From: JANNFX01 sp031380225
Lineage (GTDB): Bacteria; Pseudomonadota; Alphaproteobacteria; Rhizobiales; Hyphomicrobiaceae
Length of the DNA stretch: 34,284 bases
Direction of reading: 5' to 3'
Assembly (NCBI GenBank): GCA_031380225.1
Contig: JANNFX010000036.1
Span: 1-34,284, forward strand
The notes under the pieces were generated by a model. It worked only from the letters and a program-made list of their open reading frames with translations. It ran no database searches and was not told the DNA's origin. Within the stretch, counting starts at the first letter, position 1, and every line of letters begins with the position of its first letter. Shown piece by piece: positions 25,360 to 32,800 of the stretch. The translations under genes were made by a program, and so were the position numbers.

Positions 25360-27566
25360 TAGCGGTTTTCGCCTTCACCTTCGAAACCAACTTCGAACTC
25401 AACTCTGCGGTTGGGGCTCGTCAAACCCCGATCGGGGCTGATGCCAATGGCGTCGACGCGGCCAAGGGCGACGATGCGGTTGCGTGGCAGTCCGCGCGCA
25501 ACGAGCCGGTCGACAACGACCCGCGCCCGAGAGTCACTCAATGTTGCATTGACCGCCGGTGTGCCTTGCCCGTCGGTATAACCGACAACACGGATAAGCA
25601 GCGCATTGCTACGAAGCAGTTTGATGAGTTCGTCCAAGTCTGCATCTACTCGCGCCGGGTCTTTAAGTTCGGTATCATTCTTGAAGAAGACGGCGTTGGC
25701 GCGTGTGAATGCAAGAAGCCGATCGCGGTCGCTGACTGGCGTCACAACAGGCTTGGGTGGTTCTTTTGCACGCAATGCAGCCAACTCAGCGGCGAGTGTT
25801 TCACTGCGTGCAGCAAGTTTGGCACTGTCTTTGGCATACTTATCGGACTGCGACAGAATTTGAGCGGCGGCTAATAGAGCGCCAGCATCGTCGGCCAGTG
25901 TTTCTGAGACCACTGAGACTGCAGTGCCACTGGCGCCGGGAACTGAGCTAACCGCGACAGGCTTCGCGATGCCAGCTAGATCGGCGACTTTTTCATGGGC
26001 GCTATGAACAAGACTTGTCACCGCAGCGATGTCGCGCGCAGCCTGGTCTGGCTTAGAGACCGGCATGTCGATCGTCCGCTGCGACTGGCTGAGGCCTACA
26101 ATTGCCTTGTCGATCGTCTCCAGCAATCCACGCCCAGATTGTGGCCCGGCGGCTAGCACCGAGCGACTATCTTTGAGCCGCGCCGTCGCCTTGACAATTG
26201 CCTGCGTGGCCGTAGCCTGGGCGAGGCTGGTCTTCAACGCTGCCATGTCTTGCCTGACGCGGGCAACCTCAGGAGCCAGCTGTTCCAAATTGCGATTCAC
26301 TCCAGCAATCTGTGGCTCAACGTTTGCCAAATCGTTCGGTAATGCCGTCAACTGATTTTCTATCACGGTATCAGGAACTACGCGCTGCAAGCGCTCAATC
26401 AACTCAGCCTTGACGGCATTCGTTGGTGTCAAACCACTGACCGTCAAGCGGTGCCCGCGCGGCGCCACGTCGAGTGTCACGGGATAGCCAGAGATTTCGG
26501 GCATCGTCGCACGAACACGTTCAGCGAGTGTCTGCACACGTTCTGCATGATAGTATCCAAGCAACGTCCACATCATGAATGCAGCCAGGGGCAGGCCGAT
26601 CAAATAGACCATCATTTTAAGCGGACTCAATCCTGCGGTCTGTTCCGCGATCTCTCCGGCTTTCTCATCCAGTTCAGACTCGATTCCTGATGATAAATTT
26701 TGGAGAATGTTAGTTCTGGCCGAAATCGCATCTGACTCGTAGCCCGATGGGACAGCGTGCAGCCGTTCAATCGCTGTTACAAATGCCTGATCGAGCACTG
26801 CTTCTAACGGCGGCTGAGCCGTTCCGCTGCATTTTGCGGCCAGAAGAAACTGCGGCGAAGCTCTCAAATACAGGCGCCGGTCACCGATATCAATCTGGCG
26901 CAGTCCTGCGCTGTTGCTTTGGAAAGCTTGGCTCGAAAATTCGTTGATGGCAGTCAGAACGCCGCTCATCACATGATCATGGCTATCCTCCAAATCGGAC
27001 GGCTCTGGCCAACGCCCGATCAACTCGCCACTTGCACGCCGGATCAGATACAGCTCTTCAATGTGAATGCGTTGGGTGTCAGCCATCGCTACTTCAGCGA
27101 CGGATTTGCCAGACGCTAGACTGCGCAAGCGCAACATAAACGCATTTTGCTCGAGGCGCCGGTTGATGTCGTGAGCAAGGTCCTTCATGGCGCTGGCCAC
27201 GTAGGCCTGCACCATGCGGCCAGTCATCGGATACAGCGCTTCAACCAGTTCGTCGCGGCTATTGCGGATTTCAGTTTTAACCGTGCGAACGACGAGCGGC
27301 GCAATTGCGCTTGCCAACTCTGTGTGGCGTTCAATCTCGGCCTTCCGCAATGCGCCATCAAGAACGCTGGCAACACTGACCTCGAAGCGCTCAGTGGTCC
27401 CCGCCCTTTGCAGGAGCTCATCGACCTGGCGGTTGATCTCACGCCGTTCTACTTGGCTGGCGGCCGCTGACTGTTCAACGCTGCCGAGCCGTTGATTGAG
27501 TTCAGTGATCGCGCGGGCTTCGCTGTCGAATAGCAGCTCTTTCAACTTGTCAACGGTTTGCGCCAT
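25359..27566 (-). CDS. Membrane protein with N-terminal GTPase-partner-like region and OmpA domain
   Basis: The ATG at 27566 has GAGGA 4 nt upstream and is preferred over GTG 27590, giving 735 residues. Residues about 5-30 form an LKELLFDSEA...RL motif, followed by coiled coil. At about 154-272 lies a compact alpha/beta domain (GKSVAEVAMADTQRIHIEEL, LIRRASGELI, VMSGVLTAINEF, LRQIDIGDRRLYLRAS). One membrane span is at about 317-339. A BON-like segment (about 361-410), a long coiled coil, and a C-terminal OmpA domain (about 622-727) with VVGYTDGQGT and NRRVEF follow. The N-terminal part should be cytoplasmic, next to the GTPase, and the OmpA end should bind peptidoglycan. I recall similar N-termini in cyanobacterial OmpA-domain proteins. 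Confidence 0.85.
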   Translation of the reverse strand: MAQTVDKLKELLFDSEARAITELNQRLGSVEQSAAASQVERREINRQVDELLQRAGTTERFEVSVASVLDGALRKAEIERHTELASAIAPLVVRTVKTEIRNSRDELVEALYPMTGRMVQAYVASAMKDLAHDINRRLEQNAFMLRLRSLASGKSVAEVAMADTQRIHIEELYLIRRASGELIGRWPEPSDLEDSHDHVMSGVLTAINEFSSQAFQSNSAGLRQIDIGDRRLYLRASPQFLLAAKCSGTAQPPLEAVLDQAFVTAIERLHAVPSGYESDAISARTNILQNLSSGIESELDEKAGEIAEQTAGLSPLKMMVYLIGLPLAAFMMWTLLGYYHAERVQTLAERVRATMPEISGYPVTLDVAPRGHRLTVSGLTPTNAVKAELIERLQRVVPDTVIENQLTALPNDLANVEPQIAGVNRNLEQLAPEVARVRQDMAALKTSLAQATATQAIVKATARLKDSRSVLAAGPQSGRGLLETIDKAIVGLSQSQRTIDMPVSKPDQAARDIAAVTSLVHSAHEKVADLAGIAKPVAVSSVPGASGTAVSVVSETLADDAGALLAAAQILSQSDKYAKDSAKLAARSETLAAELAALRAKEPPKPVVTPVSDRDRLLAFTRANAVFFKNDTELKDPARVDADLDELIKLLRSNALLIRVVGYTDGQGTPAVNATLSDSRARVVVDRLVARGLPRNRIVALGRVDAIGISPDRGLTSPNRRVEFEVGFEGEGENR

Positions 27567-27608
27567 ACGATCCTCGATACCAAAAGGCACGAACCAGACA
27601 ACACCCCA

Positions 27609-27923
27609 TCAAGGAGCTTGGCCCTTTGCGACGGTGCGCACACGCTCAGACAGTTCGCGCAGGCCCTGCGACAGCTCACCAAAAGCTGACCTGCGCTCAG
27701 AATCCATGTCCGCCGTCATCGCATCAAGGCGCGTTGAAATCGCGTCGAGCCGGCGCGTCAACAACTGGTCAAGCTCTTTGATCCGGAACTCAAGTGCTGC
27801 AATCCGCTGGTCAGTGCGCGCAACATGATCGCCGACCAGCAACTGACGCACTTGATCGAGCCGGTCATCAGGGTCACGTGCTGGCTGGCTGGCGCGGAGA
27901 GGATCAAAAGGACCAGCGTTCAT
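27609..27923 (-). CDS. Small coiled-coil protein heading the GTPase operon
   Basis: This 104-residue protein has no signal peptide or membrane segment. After a disordered 18-residue start it reads DRLDQVRQLLVGDHVARTDQ and then an almost continuous heptad-rich helix (about residues 40-100). The LDQVRQLLVGD motif resembles VDKLKELLFDS at the start of the next protein, suggesting a shared docking element. AAAGGT about 6 nt before the ATG supports the start. The gene is 42 nt upstream of the OmpA-domain gene and is the first gene of the unit. No function can be assigned from sequence. Confidence 0.8.
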   Translation of the reverse strand: MNAGPFDPLRASQPARDPDDRLDQVRQLLVGDHVARTDQRIAALEFRIKELDQLLTRRLDAISTRLDAMTADMDSERRSAFGELSQGLRELSERVRTVAKGQAP

Positions 27924-27932
27924 GGTGCGACC

Positions 27933-27977
27933 TTTCGAGCGAAGACATTTTGCAAGCCAATACTAATTTCGAGCGAA
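27933..27977 (-). promoter_or_regulatory. Direct repeats upstream of the GTPase operon
   Basis: TTTCGAGCGAA occurs twice on the plus strand, at 27933-27943 and 27967-27977, 34 bp apart. The first copy overlaps the ribosome-binding region of the small coiled-coil gene. Such a pair could bind a dimeric regulator, or be chance. The rest of the 225-nt gap (27924-28148) shows no convincing -35/-10 pair. Confidence 0.4.
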
Positions 27978-28148
27978 CACATGGCAAAGCTGAGCCTGGA
28001 CTGTATCATCCGAGCCTTTTAGCCCACGAATTCTACCTAGAGTTACCGGTTTCCGGCCCAAACTGCAACCATGTCGCCAATGTTAGAAGGCGGAACGCTT
28101 AATGAAATTGCATCTGAATTGGACCAAATCCAAGTGCGACAACCAAAA

Positions 28149-29390
28149 TCATACGATTTCGGGCCGCGGGATTGGCACAATGAATTTTCCACCCCAACCG
28201 CGGATGGCGCTCATCTGAGCCATGACTTCGTCACGGATGTTCCATGGCAGGATCAAAACATAGTCAGGCTTGTCGTTCAGGATGTAGTCGGGGGCGTACA
28301 CCGGCAGCCTAGACCCCGGCAGATACCGGCCTTGCTTCGACTCTGCGCGATCAACTGTGTAGTCGATAAAGTCTGTGCCAATGCCGCAGAAATTGAGCAG
28401 CGTGTTGCCTTTGGCAGGTGCGCCATAGCCGGCAATTCGCTTACCCTGACGTTTGAGATCGATCAGCAGCGACAGCAGGCTACGCTTGGTCTCAAGGACC
28501 TTTTCCCGGAAGCCGGTGTAAGCAGCCATCGTATTGAGCCCAGCCGCGCGCTCGCGATCTGCGACAGCCTGCAAGGCCGGTGTGTCCTGACGCTTGCTGG
28601 CATCATGACAGACGAACAGACGCAGCGAACCGCCATGCGTTGGAATTTCTTCAACATCGAACGGCCGTAGCCCGTTGCGGCGGAACAGCGGCTCAAGCGC
28701 CGTCAGCGAAAGATAGCTATAGTGCTCGTGATAGATGGTATCGAACTGGTTGCCCTCGATCATCCGCAGCAAATGCGGGAATTCAAAGCTCGAAATGCCT
28801 TCGGGTTCCAGCAGCGTCTTGAAGCCAGAGACGAAATCATTGAGATCAGGCACGTGGGCCAACACGTTATTGGCCGCAGTCAAATCAGCTTTCTTGCCGC
28901 GCGCCACCAACCGCTCCGCAGTCTCACGGCCGAAAAAGGCGACTTCAGTTTCAACGCCATAGGTTTTCATCGCCGCTGCCGCGCAATTGGCAGCAGGATC
29001 GACACCGAGCGCCGGAATGCCTTGCGTCCTGAAATGCTGCAGCAAATAGCCGTCATTGCTGGCGACTTCGACGACCAGGCTCTTGGGTCCGAGCTTTTCG
29101 CGCGCGATCAGCTTTTCGGCGAATTGGCGGGCATGCTCGACCCAGCCGGCCGAGGCTGAGGAAAAATAAACATAATCGCCATGAAAGTGATCGTCCGGAT
29201 CGAGAACATCGATAGTCTGAACCAAAAAACACGAACCGCAAACCAGCGTTTTCAAGGGGAAAAACGGGTCATAGCTTAATAGCTTGTCCGGCAGGACCAA
29301 GTGGTTCGAGACCGGCGACATGCCGAGATCGACGAACACGTCCTTAAGCACCGCGCCGCATGAACGGCAGCATTGAGTTGTTCCGGTCAT
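28149..29390 (-). CDS. Sugar C-methyltransferase (zinc-binding, TylC3/NovU type)
   Basis: This is a three-part sugar C-methyltransferase of about 413 residues. The N-terminal zinc knuckle has CxxC pairs (CCRSCG and CGSC). The SAM domain has motif I LVVEVASNDGYLLQHF and an ADLTAANNVLAHVPDL segment. The C-terminal Rossmann-like domain contains KRIAGYGAPAKGNTLLNFC. Relatives add a methyl group to C3 of NDP-4-keto-6-deoxysugars. Following rfbF and rfbG on the same strand, it likely acts on CDP-4-keto-6-deoxyglucose or a derivative. The ATG at 29390, 3 nt after the rfbG stop, is preferred; a TTG at 29411 would overlap rfbG. Confidence 0.9.
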   Translation of the reverse strand: MTGTTQCCRSCGAVLKDVFVDLGMSPVSNHLVLPDKLLSYDPFFPLKTLVCGSCFLVQTIDVLDPDDHFHGDYVYFSSASAGWVEHARQFAEKLIAREKLGPKSLVVEVASNDGYLLQHFRTQGIPALGVDPAANCAAAAMKTYGVETEVAFFGRETAERLVARGKKADLTAANNVLAHVPDLNDFVSGFKTLLEPEGISSFEFPHLLRMIEGNQFDTIYHEHYSYLSLTALEPLFRRNGLRPFDVEEIPTHGGSLRLFVCHDASKRQDTPALQAVADRERAAGLNTMAAYTGFREKVLETKRSLLSLLIDLKRQGKRIAGYGAPAKGNTLLNFCGIGTDFIDYTVDRAESKQGRYLPGSRLPVYAPDYILNDKPDYVLILPWNIRDEVMAQMSAIRGWGGKFIVPIPRPEIV

Positions 29391-29394
29391 AGCG

Positions 29395-30489
29395 TCAGAG
29401 GTTTCCGTCAAAGTAGCGTTGGATCTGATCGTGGGTCACAGTGCGCGCCCGGCTCGGGTTGGCCATGACATTCTTATACCACTCTACGGTCCAACGGATG
29501 CCGTCGGGCAGTGCCAACGCCGGTTTCCAGCCAATGTTAGTGCGGAACAAAGTAGAATCGACCGCAAGCGCCTGTGACTCGGGCGCCTGCCATTGCGGAA
29601 CTTCGATTTTGACAACTGCGCCTTTGCCCCAGGCTGCGGATAATAACTCGCAAATCTGTCCGACTGGTAACTCCGATCCTGGATCGGGACCAATGTTATA
29701 GTTCGGCTTCATGCTCTTGGCATCTGTGCCGGCCCGTTCAGCCAACAGCATCAGTGCATCTGCGACTTCGAGCACGTGTTGCCATGGGCGCGTTGATTTA
29801 GGCGACCTGATCTTTAGTTCTTGGCCTTGGTCCCACGCGCGCATGGCATCGGGCACCAAGCGATCTTCCGACCAGTCACCGCCGCCAATGACATTTCCGG
29901 CGCGCACAGAAATCAAGCGCGTTGCAACTTTGCCAGCCGCCGGCTCATTGGCGAAATAACCTTCGGCGTATTGGGCGATGACCATTTCCGCCATCGCCTT
30001 CGACAAGCCGTAAGGCTCATGCCCGCCGAGCTGGTCGGTCTCGCGATAGGGCCAGATCCATTCCTTGTTGTAATAGACCTTATCGGTCGTCATCATAACG
30101 GCAGTTTTGGCACTCGCAACGCTGCGCAGCGCTTCGAGCAATGCGACGGTACCCATCACGTTGGCGCGGTAGGTTTCAAACGGTTGGCGGAAGGCTCGCC
30201 GGACCAACGGCTGAGCAGCAAGATGGAAAACTATCTCCGGCTTCGTCGCCTCGACCACGCGGGTCAGCGTCGCGACGTCAGCAATATCTCCGCGCTGATC
30301 GTTGATCAGTTCGCCAAGTTTCGATCTTTCAAACAAACTCGGATCGGTCGGCACGGCGTCGGAATAGCCGGTAACTTTGGCGCCTAAAGCCGCCAGTGCG
30401 TGTGCCAGCCAACCGCCGATAAACCCGGTATGGCCGGTGATAAGAACTTTTCGCCCGGCCCAGAACGCGCCGCGATCTCTGCCGCCCAT
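29395..30489 (-). CDS. rfbG: CDP-glucose 4,6-dehydratase
   Basis: This is a short-chain dehydrogenase-type dehydratase of 364 residues. It has NAD-binding VLITGHTGFIGGWLA, catalytic MMTTDKVYYNKEW, and the YGLSK Tyr/Lys pair within GGHEPYGLSKAMAE. It converts CDP-glucose to CDP-4-keto-6-deoxyglucose. A longer reading from 30570 runs into rfbF. The ATG at 30489 is favoured because GGAG lies just upstream and the TGATG overlap with the rfbF stop is typical of coupled genes. The stop is 4 nt before the methyltransferase start. Confidence 0.95.
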   Translation of the reverse strand: MGGRDRGAFWAGRKVLITGHTGFIGGWLAHALAALGAKVTGYSDAVPTDPSLFERSKLGELINDQRGDIADVATLTRVVEATKPEIVFHLAAQPLVRRAFRQPFETYRANVMGTVALLEALRSVASAKTAVMMTTDKVYYNKEWIWPYRETDQLGGHEPYGLSKAMAEMVIAQYAEGYFANEPAAGKVATRLISVRAGNVIGGGDWSEDRLVPDAMRAWDQGQELKIRSPKSTRPWQHVLEVADALMLLAERAGTDAKSMKPNYNIGPDPGSELPVGQICELLSAAWGKGAVVKIEVPQWQAPESQALAVDSTLFRTNIGWKPALALPDGIRWTVEWYKNVMANPSRARTVTHDQIQRYFDGNL

Positions 30490-31271
30490 CAGCTCCAAAC
30501 CTTCCACTTGGCCTTCCCTTCGGCCCATAAGGAATTGAGCAACTGCATTTCGCGTAGCGTATCCATGCACTGCCAGAAGCCGTTGTGGCGGTAGACGCCG
30601 AGATCGCCTGTATCAGCCAGTTGCTCAAGCAGCCCCGTTTCCAAAGCGAAGTTTTCTTTGGGCGCGCGCTCGAAGGCTTTCTTTTCGAACACGAAGAACC
30701 CGCCGTTGATCCAACCCTGATCGACTTGCGGCTTTTCGACAAACGCTTTGACGGCATCGCCCGTCAGGCTCAATTCGCCGAAGCGTGAGGACGGATGAAC
30801 CGCGGTTACCGTCGCCAGTTTTTTGCTTTGCTCGTGATTGGCGATTATGGCCGCCATGTCGACGTCAGCGACACCATCGCCGTAAGTGGCCAAGAAGCGA
30901 TCGCCTTTTATATGCGGCAAGATTTTCTGAAGCCGCCGTCCAGTCAGGCTCTCGACGCCCGTATCAACCAGCGTCACATTCCAGTCGGCGACGCTTTCGT
31001 CACTTGAAATAACCTCGACAGTGCCAGTCCGCAGATTGACCCGCGTATCGACGTTCTGCATTTTGTAATTGAGAAAATATTCGCGGATCATGTCACCCTT
31101 ATAGCCAAGGCACAGGATGAAATCCTTGTGGCCCTGGGCGGCGTAGATGCTCATGATGTGCCACACGATCGGCCGGTCGCCGATGGTGACCATGGGCTTC
31201 GGCTTAATCTCAGTCTCTTCACGGAGGCGGGTGCCAAGACCGCCGCAAAGAATGGCAACTGGATAGGTCAT
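30489..31271 (-). CDS. rfbF: Glucose-1-phosphate cytidylyltransferase
   Basis: This 260-residue nucleotidyltransferase makes CDP-glucose from CTP and glucose-1-phosphate. The pyrophosphorylase signature AILCGGLGTRLREETEIKPK is at the N-terminus, followed by ATYGDGVADVD around the metal Asp and FGELSLTGDAVKAFVEKP. Length and motifs are standard for RfbF. It is the first gene of the three-gene sugar operon and overlaps rfbG by 1 nt. Together they commit glucose-1-phosphate to the CDP-deoxysugar branch. Confidence 0.96.
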   Translation of the reverse strand: MTYPVAILCGGLGTRLREETEIKPKPMVTIGDRPIVWHIMSIYAAQGHKDFILCLGYKGDMIREYFLNYKMQNVDTRVNLRTGTVEVISSDESVADWNVTLVDTGVESLTGRRLQKILPHIKGDRFLATYGDGVADVDMAAIIANHEQSKKLATVTAVHPSSRFGELSLTGDAVKAFVEKPQVDQGWINGGFFVFEKKAFERAPKENFALETGLLEQLADTGDLGVYRHNGFWQCMDTLREMQLLNSLWAEGKAKWKVWS

Positions 31272-31652
31272 CGGACGGAGTCACCAAATAATATTGCGAT
31301 TGCGGACCTGCAAAACGCGGCTGTTTCGCCTGGAGGGATGGCATGGCTTCCCAGGAAGTGCAACGATTTGTGGCTTCTAATTGCCGGTTATAACGGCACT
31401 TCCCACAGGCAGATGTCTGCGGGGCGCATCGATGGCCATCCGTCGACGTTGCAGCATTGCAACTGACCTCGACAAACGACTGGCAAACGGTCGCAGCGAG
31501 CGAATTTGGCGTGGTTTATGTGCGCGTTGCGGATTTCCCCGGTATTATAAAGGTATCACTGATGAGCTGCACAAGGCCGTCCCTCAATCCCGCGCCACTC
31601 ACGCCTCGCGCCACTCACGCCCGCGCCAATCACGATTGCAGGTTTTGAACCA
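31272..31652. other. Intergenic region between divergent rfbF and sulfotransferase genes
   Basis: This 381-nt gap should hold promoters in both directions. On the minus strand TATTAT lies about 20 nt before rfbF as a possible -10, with no convincing -35. No reading frame with coding character was seen. A short tandem repeat lies at its right end. Confidence 0.6.
31591..31634. repeat. Short tandem repeat, about 15-16 nt unit
   Basis: CGCGCCACTCACGCCT is followed by CGCGCCACTCACGCC and then a third copy with one change (CGCGCCAATCACG). It ends about 18 nt before the sulfotransferase start codon, within its presumed leader. Unit number could vary by replication slippage. Confidence 0.8.
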
Positions 31653-32681
31653 ATGACGGCCGAAGTCGCCAAAATTCAGAATTCACCTGATTCCGGCACC
31701 GTTCGGAAATTCTCATATTTTTCGCCGCCGAGCGAGACCTTCCAATCTAATTGGCCGGGCCGGAATTCTGGTTTAGGGCCGGAGTTGGCGCCTGACTCAA
31801 TTCGTATTTTATTGGCTTGTATGCCAAAAAGCGGTTCGACGTTCTTATCGACTGCGGTGTCGTGTTTGCCGGGAATGCGTCGCGCCGTCCTTTATCCGGC
31901 GCCGGTGCGGCGGCGTGAACAGGAGATCGATTTACTGTTCCTGCGCCAGGAGGAAGCCAAGACTCTGGCGCTGCGCAAAGGACTTGTTGTGAAAACAAGG
32001 CCAATGCCAAAGCCCAAAGCGAAGTCAAGGGCATTGGCGAAGCGGACTTGGACGGGCGTCCTGCGCGACGCCATCAAGGGGCCGGTGTTGGCTCTGAGAC
32101 AAGTAACGCCTGCCATACCAACCTTTCCAACTGTACCACCTGGCGTTCATGGTCGTGGCTATATTGCGCAGCACCATATTCGATATACTGATCCGACACG
32201 CTGGATCATGGACGACTACGGAATTACGCCGGTTGTGCTGGTGCGAAACATTTTTGATGCGCTTGTCAGCCTCCGGGATCACATCAAAAATGACGCCATT
32301 TACATGTCGATGGGGTACTATAACGAGGACATGCGGCAGTGGTCCGACGAGAAGACTGCTGACTGGCTGATTGATATGGTTGCACCGTGGTACGTGAATT
32401 TCTTCGTCTCTTGGCAGGACTGTCCGAACCGTTTGCAGCTCTCTTTTGAGCAAATCCGTCAAGACCCGAAACAGTGCCTTTTGGACGTCGGTAACGCCGC
32501 AAAGCTTGAGATTTCGGCTGCCGACTGTGAAGCGGCTCTGGAGAAATCCAAAACCAAGCCGACGAGGCTGAATAAGGGTGTCAGCGGCCGCGGTGCGGCA
32601 TTTACCGACAAACACCGGGAAACGGTTGCGCGCTATGCATCCTACTATCCCCATGTGGATTTCCGGGATATCGGGCTTTAA
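31653..32681 (+). CDS. PAPS-dependent sulfotransferase family protein
   Basis: The 342-residue protein has the 5'-phosphosulfate loop MPKSGSTF (57-64) and the 3'-phosphate motif VVLVRNIFDALVSLRDH (194-210, with Arg198 and Ser206). It would transfer sulfate from PAPS to a glycan or other acceptor. A stretch at about residues 105-165 is rich in Lys, Arg and Pro (KTRPMPKPKAKSRALAKRTW...PTFPTVPPG) and sits where relatives usually run directly into the GRGYIAQHHIRYTDPT segment. An AGG lies 10 nt before the ATG. The gene neighbourhood suggests sulfation of a surface polysaccharide. Confidence 0.88.
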   Translation: MTAEVAKIQNSPDSGTVRKFSYFSPPSETFQSNWPGRNSGLGPELAPDSIRILLACMPKSGSTFLSTAVSCLPGMRRAVLYPAPVRRREQEIDLLFLRQEEAKTLALRKGLVVKTRPMPKPKAKSRALAKRTWTGVLRDAIKGPVLALRQVTPAIPTFPTVPPGVHGRGYIAQHHIRYTDPTRWIMDDYGITPVVLVRNIFDALVSLRDHIKNDAIYMSMGYYNEDMRQWSDEKTADWLIDMVAPWYVNFFVSWQDCPNRLQLSFEQIRQDPKQCLLDVGNAAKLEISAADCEAALEKSKTKPTRLNKGVSGRGAAFTDKHRETVARYASYYPHVDFRDIGL

Positions 32682-32800
32682 TTTCGAACAAAATTCTGGC
32701 CAACCGCTAGACTATCTGGACTTCCAACCTGCCGACTCGCGCAGGACAAGCAGTGTGATCGTAATGCGTAACAGAGTCATTCAATCGACCGGGGCGCAAC

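Noticed and set aside
31591..31634. CRISPR-like array
   Set aside because: Units are only 15-16 nt and contiguous without spacers; no cas gene nearby.
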